From the NCBI RefSeq assembly GCF_026802175.1, contig NZ_CP113797.1, positions 4,379,026-4,443,025 of the forward strand: a stretch of DNA of 64,000 nucleotides. The letters are read 5' to 3'. This stretch comes from Thermocoleostomius sinensis A174. GTDB taxonomy: Bacteria; Cyanobacteriota; Cyanobacteriia; Elainellales; Elainellaceae. This document shows, in pieces, positions 1-8,480 of this stretch. The position numbers were made by a program, and so were the translations under genes. The first letter of the stretch is position 1; the number at the start of each line of letters is the position of its first letter. The notes beneath the pieces were generated by a model. The model ran no database searches. It saw only the letters and a program-made list of their open reading frames with translations, and was not told where the DNA came from.

Positions 1-319
1 GAATTGCGCAAATCGGGGGCGACCCATCTACCCATGGGCGGCACTCTAAGCGTCCCGCACCTACGATTTCTAAATCAGCAGTATTAGCCGCAAGCTGCAT
101 CACCGGGTTCCAACTATCACTGGCACTCAACTGGGTGGCAATGCCCATCAATTGCAAATAGTCATTGATCACCCAAACTGCTAACGTATTGAGACGGACT
201 TGCTCAGCTTTGGCAACAGTGGGCTGTTGGCGGGCAAAGTGATCGGCTATGTGGAAAGCTGCCTGCGGAATTGGTAAAGGTAGAGCCGTTGATTCAAATG
301 CGTCAGAGATATAAGTCAT
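1..319 (-). CDS. DUF1822 family protein (partial, runs off left edge)
   Basis: Only the first 106 codons are present; the gene continues past base 1. The visible protein starts with MTYISDAFES and contains NTLAVWVINDYLQLMG, SDSWNPVMQ and LEIVGAGRLECRPW, the pattern of the cyanobacterial DUF1822 family. The molecular function of that family is unknown. The gene starts 15 bp after the stop of the sigma-factor gene on the same strand, so the two are probably co-transcribed. In other cyanobacteria DUF1822 genes often sit next to such sigma-like genes, which suggests a shared regulatory module; this last point is inference. Confidence 0.75.
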   Translation of the reverse strand, partial: MTYISDAFESTALPLPIPQAAFHIADHFARQQPTVAKAEQVRLNTLAVWVINDYLQLMGIATQLSASDSWNPVMQLAANTADLEIVGAGRLECRPWVDGSPPICAI

Positions 320-334
320 GATTATTTGCCTCCT

Positions 335-982
335 TCATAGATATCCCTGCGATTCACCAAATTTACGCAAGCGCGGTAAACATTGTCGCTGATAAAAGCT
401 GCTGAGGGTGGAAACTGAAAGCCCCAGTTCCGCTGCTAGATCTTTCCAACTCGTTTCAGGAGGTAGTCGTCGCAAAATGAGTAACTGACAAGTGACAAGG
501 TCATGCCCAGCAATGTGAACTTGGCGCAATTCTCCTGTAAAATCGGCTTCTGCCCACGCTCTCACATCTTCCAAAATCGGGGGAGCGGCTGGTTCCGCTG
601 CCAAATTTTCAAGGGGGTCTATTTGGTCAACGTCACCCGATCGCGACAGTCGTGGTTGCACAGATGCCCTAGTAGTCTGTTGCTTTTGGGAATCAATAAA
701 AAAATCTTGTAATCGTCGCTTTAAGTAGAAATTGAGCCACGTTGCCACACTGCCCTGATTGGGGTCATACTTTGCACCCGTCTTGCCCTCGCAGACATTC
801 TGACAAAAATATACCCAAGTTTGTTGCAAGGCATCGGCATAGTAGGGGGAACTGTCTTTCCATAACTTCCGTACCACCAACCGAATCACTTGGGTCAGGG
901 CCCGTTGTCGCTTCAGGCTTCCCGGGGGATGACTACAGGCTTCTATGACTAACTGCCGCAACTGTTCATCAAACTCGCTCAT
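335..982 (-). CDS. Sigma-70 family RNA polymerase sigma factor, cyanobacterial group
   Basis: This 215-residue protein looks like an ECF-sized sigma factor that would direct RNA polymerase to a small regulon. Region 2 is represented by residues about 45-95 (YADALQQTWVYFCQN, then NQGSVATWLNFYLKRRLQDF). Region 4 lies near residues 165-210, with the helix-turn-helix-like stretch SWKDLAAELGLSVSTLSSFY. Regions 1 and 3 are absent, as expected for this class. The spacer between regions 2 and 4 is long and rich in Pro, Ala and acidic residues. The gene is the first of a minus-strand pair with the DUF1822 gene. No anti-sigma gene is visible in the window. Confidence 0.75.
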   Translation of the reverse strand: MSEFDEQLRQLVIEACSHPPGSLKRQRALTQVIRLVVRKLWKDSSPYYADALQQTWVYFCQNVCEGKTGAKYDPNQGSVATWLNFYLKRRLQDFFIDSQKQQTTRASVQPRLSRSGDVDQIDPLENLAAEPAAPPILEDVRAWAEADFTGELRQVHIAGHDLVTCQLLILRRLPPETSWKDLAAELGLSVSTLSSFYQRQCLPRLRKFGESQGYL

Positions 983-1116
983 TGGAACCTCAAACCAAAA
1001 AGTTCAATTATTTTTTATGAATACGATCCTGAATTTGTTAATGTCCGTTAGAATGAAGCATCCAGTGAACTGTTTAGTTTCTTTACCTTTGATTGAATAT
1101 TGAGGAATTAACCATT

Positions 1117-1590
1117 ATGCCACCGACCAAGGGCAGATCTGCTGCTAAGTCTACTACTCGATCGACCACGAAATCTACACGAGGCGGCAAGCGCACCACC
1201 AAAGCAGAACAGCCAGTTTCGTCCGAAGAACCAACGACTGTTGTCACCGAAGAGGTAGCAGACACCACCGCCACTCCCACAAGAGCACGCTCTCGAAGCA
1301 CCAAGGCTGTGTCTCAAGCCTCATTGAGTGCCGCAAAATCAGCCCTTGAGTCGGTTCCTGTGAAAGAAACCCAATCGCTGAATCTGCTGCAAACGATCGC
1401 CCAACTCCAGTCCAGCATTGAAGGAGCCTTAGACAAAGGCTATACTCATGCAGAAGTTGCAGAAATGCTGGGCAGCCAAGGCATCGAAATCAGTGGTTCC
1501 ACCCTTAAACGCTATCTTAGCGTCAGTAAACCTGCCAGCGCCAAACGAGGTGGCGGTCGTCGTGGTTCGCGTAAATCATCAGCCAAGTAG
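1117..1590 (+). CDS. Basic, low-complexity N-terminus protein with C-terminal HTH-like segment
   Basis: I chose the ATG at 1117 because GAGGA lies about 10 bases upstream; an in-frame TTG at 1093 is possible but less likely. The 157-residue product starts with a tail rich in Ser, Thr, Lys and Arg. Residues about 90-140 form a compact region (LLQTIAQLQSSIEGAL, then YTHAEVAEMLGSQGIEIS and STLKRYL). This resembles the DNA-binding segment of small plasmid mobilisation or partition proteins, where a helix-turn-helix follows a coiled region. The end is again strongly basic (KRGGGRRGSRKSSAK). A nucleic-acid-binding role is likely; a specific function cannot be given. It is divergent from the sigma-factor gene. 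Confidence 0.6.
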   Translation: MPPTKGRSAAKSTTRSTTKSTRGGKRTTKAEQPVSSEEPTTVVTEEVADTTATPTRARSRSTKAVSQASLSAAKSALESVPVKETQSLNLLQTIAQLQSSIEGALDKGYTHAEVAEMLGSQGIEISGSTLKRYLSVSKPASAKRGGGRRGSRKSSAK

Positions 1591-1683
1591 ACCCACTAAT
1601 CGAAAAAACCAAGGCCCGATCGTCGCGAGTGATGCAGCCGTGATCGAGCCTTGAATCGAGTTGGTACGAAAGCACTACCTAGT

Positions 1684-1942
1684 CACCCGGCAATGGTTGT
1701 GAAGACCTCTCCCCTCCTCTCCCTCAATTCTTCTGCCAAAGGGCGAGGAACTCTAATCTGGCTCCTCTACTCCCTGCTTGGAGGAAGTGATTAACCCGGC
1801 AATTTGATCTTGCATTCCGCCCCCCTCATCCCCCAGCCCCTGCTCCCAGAAAAGAAGAAGGGAAGCCGGATCGGAAGTCCCTCTCCCAGAGATTGAGGGA
1901 TTTAGGGTGAGGGCAGATGTCATGACAACAGTTGCCGGGTTA
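1684..1942. repeat. MITE-like element with imperfect terminal inverted repeats
   Basis: About 259 bp of non-coding DNA is bounded by related ends. From 1685 the sequence ACCCGGCAA...GTTGT...GAC matches the reverse complement of the segment ending at 1941 at about 24 of 30 positions. An additional internal copy of the end lies at 1790-1802 (ATTAACCCGGCAA) and pairs perfectly with 1932-1944. The interior has the C-rich 'ccctctccca' type sequence common in cyanobacterial dispersed repeats. I find no ORF of note inside. Mobility is inferred from the end structure only. Confidence 0.5.
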
Positions 1943-1991
1943 ATAGGATGGTGATTGAGGTAATCATCCATCCACTCATCTACTTGTTCAT

Positions 1992-2456
1992 CTAGCCTTG
2001 CTTCACCGTAAGCAGTGGCACAATATCTGCATGAGCCAATACTGCATCTGGATTGCGCTGTAGAGATAGATGATACTTGGTCCCAAATTCAGGAGGATCT
2101 GGGGAAAGAATTAACTGACGAATGCGATCAATCAAGGACTCAATCTCCTCGGAGGCGATCGGCTCATCGGTTCTCAAGGTTTCATCGATTTGCACAATCA
2201 ACTCAGACAGCGGGTGCAACCAAGCAAACTGCTCATGGTGAATCACTAATTGAAGCAATTCGCCACTATTAGCAACTCGTCCACGCACTTGTTCATACGT
2301 GAGCCGTTCTCCATCTAGCAATACACGATGAAGCCTTAATAGGGCTGTGCGTAGGGACTGTAACTGTTGACGGACAGCGGATGAAAGCAATGTTCCAGTA
2401 TAAGATTGGGCTGTACGCCAGGATCTGTGCGATCGAGCGGTTGAAGGCTTAAACAT
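1992..2456 (-). CDS. Conserved hypothetical protein downstream of pirin
   Basis: The start is placed at ATG 2456, giving 154 residues and an 8-bp overlap with the end of the pirin gene, a typical translational-coupling arrangement. A longer reading frame upstream merely runs inside the pirin gene. The protein appears soluble and helical, with no transmembrane segment. Recognisable stretches are RLHRVLLDGERLTYEQVRG, GELLQLVIHHEQFAWLHPLS and LIVQIDETL. I recall such a motif set in uncharacterised bacterial proteins of about 150 residues but no function. Its operon position suggests a link to the pirin-like enzyme. Confidence 0.65.
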   Translation of the reverse strand: MFKPSTARSHRSWRTAQSYTGTLLSSAVRQQLQSLRTALLRLHRVLLDGERLTYEQVRGRVANSGELLQLVIHHEQFAWLHPLSELIVQIDETLRTDEPIASEEIESLIDRIRQLILSPDPPEFGTKYHLSLQRNPDAVLAHADIVPLLTVKQG

Positions 2457-3342
2457 GAATTGTACCCATCCTTCCGTGGCGGTAATCTTCAATGGCTTGG
2501 ACAATTTCAGCGTTGGTGTTCATCACAAACGGGCCATAGCGCACGATCGGTTCATTTAGCGGTACGCCCGCAATCAACAATACATTCAACTCAGTGTGAC
2601 TTGCTGCTGGATTAGCAATCGTGACTGTATCACCATTGGAGGCAAACAGCACCATCTTGCCATCCCCAGCCAGTTCTTGATCGACTCCAAAGCGTCCCTC
2701 TCCGTCTAAGACGTAGGCAAATGCATTGTAGTGACTAGGGATGGGTTGAATGATCGTCGCACCCGGTTGTAGTGTCCAATGTAAATAGACAATTGGCGTT
2801 CGCGTTTCAATGACGGCTTTGGCTCCTAAGGCTTCTCCAGCAATCACTTTAACGGTGGCTAAGCCATCTTCTGTTTGAACGGTGGGAATACGATCGGCAG
2901 CAATGTCTTGATAGTGTGGGGCGATCATTTTGTCGCGTTGGGGTAAGTTCACCCACAATTGAAGTCCGTGCAAATGTCCACCCGTGCGGACAAAATCGGA
3001 GGCTGGCATTTCCGAGTGCACCACACCGGCCCCAGCCGTCATCCATTGCACATCTCCGGGGCCCAGTTTCCCAGTGTGCCCCTGAGAATCTTTGTGCTCT
3101 AACTGACCCGCAAGCAAATAGGTCACGGTTTCAAATCCACGATGTGGATGATCAGGAGCGCCTTTGGCTTCACCGGGCTTGAGGTCAACTGGGCCCAATT
3201 CATCCAATAGCAAAAAGGGATCGAACTCCGAGAAGCTGCTTTTTGGAAAGGGACGGCGAACAATAAATCCTGCCCCTTCCATCGTCTCAACGCTGCTAAC
3301 TGTTCCAGCCACCGTGCGACCGAGTTGCATTGGCGTGGTCAT
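2449..3342 (-). CDS. Pirin family protein (quercetin 2,3-dioxygenase-like bicupin)
   Basis: The 297-residue protein has the pirin N-terminal cupin, with PFLLLDELGPVDLKPG, HPHRGFETVTYLLAGQLEHKD and GDVQWMTAGAGVVHSEM. The His residues of HPHRG plus the Glu and His of VVHSEM are the metal ligands of this family. A C-terminal cupin follows from about residue 180 (YLHWTLQPGA...). Several bacterial pirins have quercetinase activity; the physiological substrate here is unknown. The gene is divergent from a PadR-type regulator with a perfect palindrome between them, and overlaps the next hypothetical gene, so control by PadR is plausible. Confidence 0.85.
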   Translation of the reverse strand: MTTPMQLGRTVAGTVSSVETMEGAGFIVRRPFPKSSFSEFDPFLLLDELGPVDLKPGEAKGAPDHPHRGFETVTYLLAGQLEHKDSQGHTGKLGPGDVQWMTAGAGVVHSEMPASDFVRTGGHLHGLQLWVNLPQRDKMIAPHYQDIAADRIPTVQTEDGLATVKVIAGEALGAKAVIETRTPIVYLHWTLQPGATIIQPIPSHYNAFAYVLDGEGRFGVDQELAGDGKMVLFASNGDTVTIANPAASHTELNVLLIAGVPLNEPIVRYGPFVMNTNAEIVQAIEDYRHGRMGTIHV

Positions 3343-3395
3343 GACGTTCCTCCTAGGTTACTTCTAGCGGAGTGATCCTTGATGAATCCTTTCCC

Positions 3396-3415
3396 ATATA
3401 TGACTAATCATATAT
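3396..3415. promoter_or_regulatory. Palindromic operator candidate between pirin and padR
   Basis: ATATATGA at 3396-3403 and TCATATAT at 3408-3415 form a perfect 8-bp inverted repeat with a 4-base centre. It sits between the divergent start codons, 54 bp upstream of pirin and about 70 bp upstream of the PadR gene. PadR dimers bind A/T-rich dyads of this size and usually repress themselves and the divergent gene. The assignment rests on position and symmetry. Confidence 0.6.
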
Positions 3416-3484
3416 TAGCCAGTTCAGTTATAAAATTGATTAACGATACGGCTCTCCTACCCTTATCGAGACGGAAAACTAGCC

Positions 3485-4051
3485 ATGTCCCTTGCTCATG
3501 TGATTTTAGGGCTGCTGCAACAACAGCAACGCACAGGTTATGACCTCAAAACCGAGTGTTTCAACCAAACGATCGCCCATCTTTGGCCAGCCGACCAAGC
3601 CCAAATCTATCGCACCCTTGACAAGCTGGAGTCTCAAGAGTGGATTACCTGTCAAGTCGAAATTCAAATCGATCGCCCCAATCGCAAAGTGTACAGTCTG
3701 ACTGCTGCCGGGGAAGCTGAACTACAACGGTGGTTACAGACACCTCAGCCATTAACACCCGGGCGCGATCCTCAACTGATTCAGCTATATTTTGCCGGAC
3801 AGTTACCTGAGGCGACGATCGCAAAAATTCTACAGCAACAATTGAGTGCCCATCGCCAAAAGCTAGCTGAATGCGAGGCTATCGCGTCTCGATCAGAGGT
3901 TCCTCGTCTTGTAACCGATGCGCAACTGTGCGCTCGTCAACACTCGATACAGCAACTAGTTTTAGATTGGCTGGTTCAGCGGGAACGAGCACAGATTTTC
4001 TGGCTAGAAACCCTACTCGATCGGTTCAATCAGTCTTCCTCTGGTTCATAA
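3485..4051 (+). CDS. PadR family transcriptional regulator
   Basis: Residues 1-80 form the PadR winged helix: SLAHVILGLLQQQQRTGYDL, then QIYRTLDKLESQEWI and RPNRKVYSLTAAGEAELQRWL. The C-terminal part (about 95-185) is the helical dimerisation region of PadR subfamily 2 type (Vir-like), with QLIQLYFAGQLPEATIAKIL and the coiled stretch around HRQKLAECEAIAS. The 188-residue length is normal. Members are usually ligand-responsive repressors, often of phenolic-compound or efflux genes. Divergence from pirin and the shared palindrome indicate that pirin is the likely target. No ligand can be inferred. Confidence 0.9.
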   Translation: MSLAHVILGLLQQQQRTGYDLKTECFNQTIAHLWPADQAQIYRTLDKLESQEWITCQVEIQIDRPNRKVYSLTAAGEAELQRWLQTPQPLTPGRDPQLIQLYFAGQLPEATIAKILQQQLSAHRQKLAECEAIASRSEVPRLVTDAQLCARQHSIQQLVLDWLVQRERAQIFWLETLLDRFNQSSSGS

Positions 4052-4157
4052 CCTGGCTGACTGGAATCTCGTTATGAAGCCCTCACTCAAAGGCTGGTTG
4101 GCAAATATTTTTGTGATCTGTTTCAACGGTGATTCCTCACCGAGTTCATGAAAAAGG

Positions 4158-4293
4158 GAGCGTTGCTGCATCGAGTAATGAACCGCACGATCGGCTCTCT
4201 CTACTAAGCAGAGCAAGAATAGACAAACTAGCTCTTGCTTCCTTGGGCAGAAGAACAGAAACTGCGGACCCTTACCTAGATTCAGCAACGCTC
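4158..4293. mobile_element. MITE-like or insertion-sequence remnant with terminal inverted repeats
   Basis: GAGCGTTGCTG at 4158-4168 is perfectly inverted as CAGCAACGCTC at 4283-4293. Extending the comparison to 23 bp gives 18 matches. The 136-bp unit holds no start-to-stop gene of its own, but an open minus-strand frame crosses it, encoding a peptide with the stretch QFLFFCPRKQELVCLF. The structure suggests an internally deleted insertion sequence. No clear target duplication is seen. The flanking 4052-4157 and 4294-4410 hold no recognisable gene. Confidence 0.5.
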
Positions 4294-4410
4294 AGAGAGC
4301 GACTGCAATGGAACGTGTAAATAGGCAGATCGGGTAGATTGGATCAACATGCAATCGCTAAACATACACCCCTACCCGCGTTTGGCGACGATCGCATCGC
4401 TAATTCCACC

Positions 4411-4608
4411 TTAATCTGACGTTACCGGATTTGCGTAGTGTTCAACGATAAATTGCTTTAAATGAGGTTGTTCGGGATTTAATCCTAGTTCTTCTGCTTT
4501 AGACAGAACTTGCTCTAAGGTAAATCCCTCTTGAATTGCCGTTGCCACTAGCGCGATCGCACTGGCTCTCATCATCGTACCACTGTCACCTAACATTGGC
4601 TTGACCAC
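4411..4608 (-). CDS. Small conserved hypothetical protein
   Basis: I place the start at GTG 4608 because GGAGG lies 7 bases upstream on the minus strand; the longer frame from 4629 would put the ribosome-binding site inside the gene. The 65-residue product contains SGTMMRASAIALVATAIQEG and FTLEQVLSKAEELGLNPEQP, apparently a small helical bundle. It has no signal peptide and no cysteines. I do not recognise a family. The good ribosome-binding site and coding-like composition support it as real. Confidence 0.55.
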   Translation of the reverse strand: MVKPMLGDSGTMMRASAIALVATAIQEGFTLEQVLSKAEELGLNPEQPHLKQFIVEHYANPVTSD

Positions 4609-4629
4609 GTTAACACCTCCGGTCTGCAC

Positions 4630-5417
4630 TCATGATTTGGGTAGCATTGATTTGAACTAACTGAGAGAAACGATGTCGCTCAGTTTCCCGAGTAATTTTT
4701 GAACCTACAGCAATTTGCGGCTGGATGCAATGCGGTTTTTCGGTAGATACTTAATCACACAAAGCTTCTCCGTATATTTGAAGCTAAAACGTGCTCAATT
4801 CCTGAACTAAAAAGAATTACCTGATAGATCAACTCGATATTCTAGTATAAATTACTTCAATAAGCTTGCCCATAGCCAAGCGTTTATTTGAGGGCTTTGA
4901 CCCCTCACCCATCATTCTCCTTCGTTTACACAGGGTATACGAACCTAAAGAATAAATTCGTTTCCAACAGAGAAGTCTGAACTAGTGCCAGTGATATCAC
5001 CTCTTTGGCTTTATGGATGTCTCTAAATATCCCTCTGGTCAGCATCTCTAATTTGTCACTTGTTTCCGTTGATTCAGATGAACTCGATTATTTGAATGTG
5101 ATTTGAATCATCGTTCAGAAGTAAGTAATCAAATTCAAACCAGTGTTTTTTAATATCAAATTTAAATTGAGAACGTGACAGAGCGGGTAAGGGCGATTCA
5201 CGAATCGTTCTTACGAGTGGTTCATCTGTTGCGAAGAATTGTTTCAAGCAGCGTAGGTCTGCACTTCCTGACAATGCTGTTAAGGCAAGTATTTTAATTG
5301 GCCCTATCAACCAACTGCGAACTCCGGTCTTGGCAGTTTGTAATACACCTTTACTTAAGGCTGAAATGTCACAATGAGCAGAGTACCCGTAGCAGTAGTG
5401 TCATCACCCATCGGAAA
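4630..5417. other. Long intergenic region without a supported gene
   Basis: This 0.79-kb stretch is AT-rich relative to its neighbours. A minus-strand open frame at 5074-5310 (78 codons) has no ribosome-binding site and no recognised motif, so I do not call it. A weak 6-bp hairpin (TGAGGG/CCCTCA) lies at 4889-4907. It may hold the promoters of the small gene to the left and the PAP2 gene to the right. Confidence 0.4.
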
Positions 5418-6212
5418 ATGCTTGAATTTGTTTGGCAGCAATTTTGGAAGCGATTAAAAACCTTTACAGATTTTGGCAAGCGTTGGTGGGCTGGACACGG
5501 ACAATTTCTACTGGTTCTGTTTTTGGGAGTTTACGTACCACTTTCGATTTTTGGGCTATTGGCAGTCAAAATCTGGCAGCACGAGGGGGGACTGAATTGG
5601 GATGTGACAATCATGTTAGCAATTCACCAAACTGCCCAGTCTGACCTCGATCGGGTGGCGTCCCTACTGACAAACTTTGGTACAAAGTGGGGGGTATTTC
5701 CAGGCAGTGTTCTAGTCGCGTTGATCCTCTTGAGTGTCCGACGCTGGCGATCGCTCCTCTATTTTTTAGTGACTGTGCTGGGTGGTGGTACTATCAATCG
5801 ACTGGAAAAAGCATGGCTGCATCGGGTTCGCCCTACCCTCTGGGACTATGCTCCCGTTCCTGATTTTTCCTTTCCCAGTGGTCATGCCATGTCTAGCATG
5901 GTGTTTGTGGCTGCCTTAGTGATTCTAATGTGGGGCAGTCGTTGGCGGTGGTTGATCGTGGCAATGGGCGGCGTTTTTGTGGTGACAATCGGGTGGACAC
6001 GGGTTTACCTGGGCGTTCACTATCCCAGCGATATCATCGCGGGTTGGATGATGGCGATCGCCTGGGCTGTGTTGGTCAGCATTGTCGTCAAACCACAACT
6101 AACAGCCGCTAATCCGCAAGAAGATGCGATTGACCAGTCTAATTCTCCGCCTTCCGCTCAGCATGAAGTAAATTCAGCTAACCACTACGACAGTTCCAGC
6201 AATTCTGTTTGA
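5418..6212 (+). CDS. PAP2 superfamily membrane phosphatase
   Basis: The ATG at 5418 gives 264 residues; in-frame upstream sequence does not look like protein. The three signature motifs of PAP2/lipid phosphatases are present: KAWLHRVRP near residue 130, PSGHAMSS near 152 and TRVYLGVHYPSD ending near 204, supplying the catalytic His residues and the phosphate-binding Arg and Lys. About five or six hydrophobic segments surround them. Such enzymes dephosphorylate phosphatidic acid, phosphatidylglycerol phosphate or undecaprenyl pyrophosphate; which one cannot be told. The C-terminal tail is polar. Its last 28 bp overlap the end of the convergent ABC transporter gene. Confidence 0.85.
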   Translation: MLEFVWQQFWKRLKTFTDFGKRWWAGHGQFLLVLFLGVYVPLSIFGLLAVKIWQHEGGLNWDVTIMLAIHQTAQSDLDRVASLLTNFGTKWGVFPGSVLVALILLSVRRWRSLLYFLVTVLGGGTINRLEKAWLHRVRPTLWDYAPVPDFSFPSGHAMSSMVFVAALVILMWGSRWRWLIVAMGGVFVVTIGWTRVYLGVHYPSDIIAGWMMAIAWAVLVSIVVKPQLTAANPQEDAIDQSNSPPSAQHEVNSANHYDSSSNSV

Positions 6213-7996
6213 CCTTGCTCTGGCGGTTGCAGCGTAACCTCATCACGACGTTTGAGTTGCCAAGCTTTGTCCTGAGCCAGTTCCAAAACTGCTTGATGAT
6301 AGTGTGCTAATGTTGCTCGATGTCCCACGCTCAGAAACGTTGTGCCCATTGCTTGCAGGTGTTGGTATAAGCGTTCCTCGTTGTTTAGATCTAGGGCACT
6401 AGTGGCTTCATCAAGAATGGCATAATTCGGTTTGTTGAGCAGCAGTCGAGCAAAGGTGAGCCGCTGTTGTTCACCCAGCGACAGCACATCACCCCAGTCT
6501 TGCTGAGCATCAAAGCCGCCAAAGCGTTCATCCAAATCGGCTAGGTTTACCTGTTCCAGCACTTGTTTTAAGTACTGCTCGTCTACATCTAAGTCAGTAT
6601 GAGGATAAAGCAGTTGATCGCGCAAAGTGCCCAACACCATATAGGGACGTTGTGGCAGAAACAGAATTTGTTCTAGCGGAGGACGAATAATTGTGCCGCT
6701 GCCCGCCTTCCACAGTCCTGCGATCGCCCGCAACAACGAACTTTTACCGCAACCACTGGGACCCATCACCAACAATCCTTCGCCATTAGACAACGTCATC
6801 GACAAATCCTCGATGAGGACACGCTGATATTCTGGAGTTTGCAACGTCAGATGTTCCACTGCCAAACGTTGTTCAGTTGTATTTTCTAAATCAGTTTGTT
6901 CGATCGTTTGAATCACAGATGGTTGCACAGATAGATTCTCTTGAGAATCATCCGATCGCTGGTTAGCTGAAGAAGTAGAGCCTTTTGTAGATTCCTCTAG
7001 GAAGGTTGCAAAACTGTACAACCGATTGATTCCGGCTCCAAATGTAGTCAGAGCTTGGAAACGAGCCACTACCACATTGAGCGAGAAAAACACCCGTACA
7101 AAGGCTCCTTGGGCTTCACTAACCTTACCAACTTCTATATCTCCAGCAAAAATTGCCGGTGCTACAACCAAGGCTGGAAGAATAAATGGAATAAATTCGT
7201 ATGCATTCGTTAATCCATTCAAACCGAGTTCCCACACCAGTAGCCGCTTGACATTATCAAACACATCTAGAAATCGTTGCTTGACCTGGTTTGCTTCGCG
7301 GTCTTCTCCTCGATAAAAGGCGATCGCCTCGGCATTTTCGCGCACGCGCACTAAACTAAAACGGAAATCGGCCTCTCGTTTCAATTGTTCAAAATTCAGC
7401 CGTACAAGTGGCTTACCAAACACGATCGTTGTCACCAGTGTGCCAATCAACGCGTATAACACCAGAAACAACACTAGCGGTCTAGAAATGCCCCACAGAA
7501 CACCGCTGAAGGCAATCACTGCTAGAACAGATTCCACCAACACCAGCAGAAACGCCAGTGATTCTTGGGTGAAACTGCGCACATCTTCAGCAATGCGCTG
7601 ATCGGGATTATCGATTTCAGCGTTGAGATGTTGCAAGTTGTAATAGGCTCGATCGCGAAAATAATTATCTAGGAACCGATGGGTCAACCAACGCCGCCAT
7701 TGTAAACTGAGACGATCGCGCAAATAGTTATAGCCCGCCAAAAGGGGGGCATAAACAATCAGCACGCCAAGAAAAATGATCACTGTTTGCCAAAATCGGG
7801 ATTCATCTTGGGCAGAAAGCGCTGAAATTAGCACTCCCCGCTTATTATTGAGCACCACGCTTAAGCCAGTATATGCCAGTAAACACAGCACTACCCCCAA
7901 CAAAAACCCTCGGGCCTGCCACTTTTCATCGCTAAACCAATAGGACTTGGCGATCGTCCAAAATTGTTGCAGTACATTGAAATTGAACCGATCCAT
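6185..7996 (-). CDS. ABC transporter, fused membrane and ATPase domains (YddA/SbmA-like, ABC-D type)
   Basis: The start at ATG 7996 (MDRFNFNVLQQFW) fits family length and has an AGGAA upstream; a frame open to 8104 would add 36 atypical residues. The 603-residue protein has an N-terminal membrane domain of the ABC_membrane_2 type with YLRDRLSLQWRRWLTHRFLD and NPDQRIAEDVRSF, both typical of peroxisomal-ABCD and YddA/SbmA relatives. The C-terminal ATPase has Walker A GPSGCGKSS near residue 412, the signature LSLGEQQRL near 505, Walker B YAILDEATSALD and the H-loop SVGHR. It would act as a homodimer in the inner or thylakoid membrane. The substrate is unknown. Confidence 0.85.
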   Translation of the reverse strand: MDRFNFNVLQQFWTIAKSYWFSDEKWQARGFLLGVVLCLLAYTGLSVVLNNKRGVLISALSAQDESRFWQTVIIFLGVLIVYAPLLAGYNYLRDRLSLQWRRWLTHRFLDNYFRDRAYYNLQHLNAEIDNPDQRIAEDVRSFTQESLAFLLVLVESVLAVIAFSGVLWGISRPLVLFLVLYALIGTLVTTIVFGKPLVRLNFEQLKREADFRFSLVRVRENAEAIAFYRGEDREANQVKQRFLDVFDNVKRLLVWELGLNGLTNAYEFIPFILPALVVAPAIFAGDIEVGKVSEAQGAFVRVFFSLNVVVARFQALTTFGAGINRLYSFATFLEESTKGSTSSANQRSDDSQENLSVQPSVIQTIEQTDLENTTEQRLAVEHLTLQTPEYQRVLIEDLSMTLSNGEGLLVMGPSGCGKSSLLRAIAGLWKAGSGTIIRPPLEQILFLPQRPYMVLGTLRDQLLYPHTDLDVDEQYLKQVLEQVNLADLDERFGGFDAQQDWGDVLSLGEQQRLTFARLLLNKPNYAILDEATSALDLNNEERLYQHLQAMGTTFLSVGHRATLAHYHQAVLELAQDKAWQLKRRDEVTLQPPEQGQTELLELS

Positions 7997-8480
7997 CAAT
8001 CTACGTTCCTTTTGCGTTGCTTCTAATCGGGTTTGAATATCAACGTTGGATATCAACAGCAGTTTTGGCTTGTCCAACGGCTTGTCTAACAGCGACTTCC
8101 CCATCGTTTACTGTAAAAGCATTTACACCCAAGCTTAGTCTGTCATTAGACACAGAAGGCAGAGATTTCCACGGTTAGGATGAGATGACAAAAGCTAACG
8201 TTCAAACTCCAGGCTACATCTTCTGGTTTTCTCTCGGGCCATGTAGAGAACGGCTCTAGTTATGGGCATCCTAATAGGGTAATCAGGGATTGACCTAGGC
8301 AAAACCGGGCGGATGTTTCAGGTGAATCGGGTGCAATGCAATGGAGCTTCAAGGCGATGAAGACTTGAGGCAGAAGAACCTAGCGGGAACCCACCCGATC
8401 GATCGCTCACCCCTGATTTCCGTCCTGTTTATTCCATTGACTCAATCATCTGTAAGTCCCAGGGGAGGATAACAATCCAC
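7997..8480. other. Intergenic region between ABC transporter and STAS gene
   Basis: About 480 bp separate the divergent ABC transporter and STAS genes. I see no ORF with a convincing ribosome-binding site, no strong hairpin and no tRNA. It presumably carries both promoters. Confidence 0.4.

Noticed and set aside
5074-5310. 78-codon minus-strand frame in the long spacer before PAP2
   Set aside because: No ribosome-binding site, no recognisable motif and AT-rich composition; treated as non-coding.
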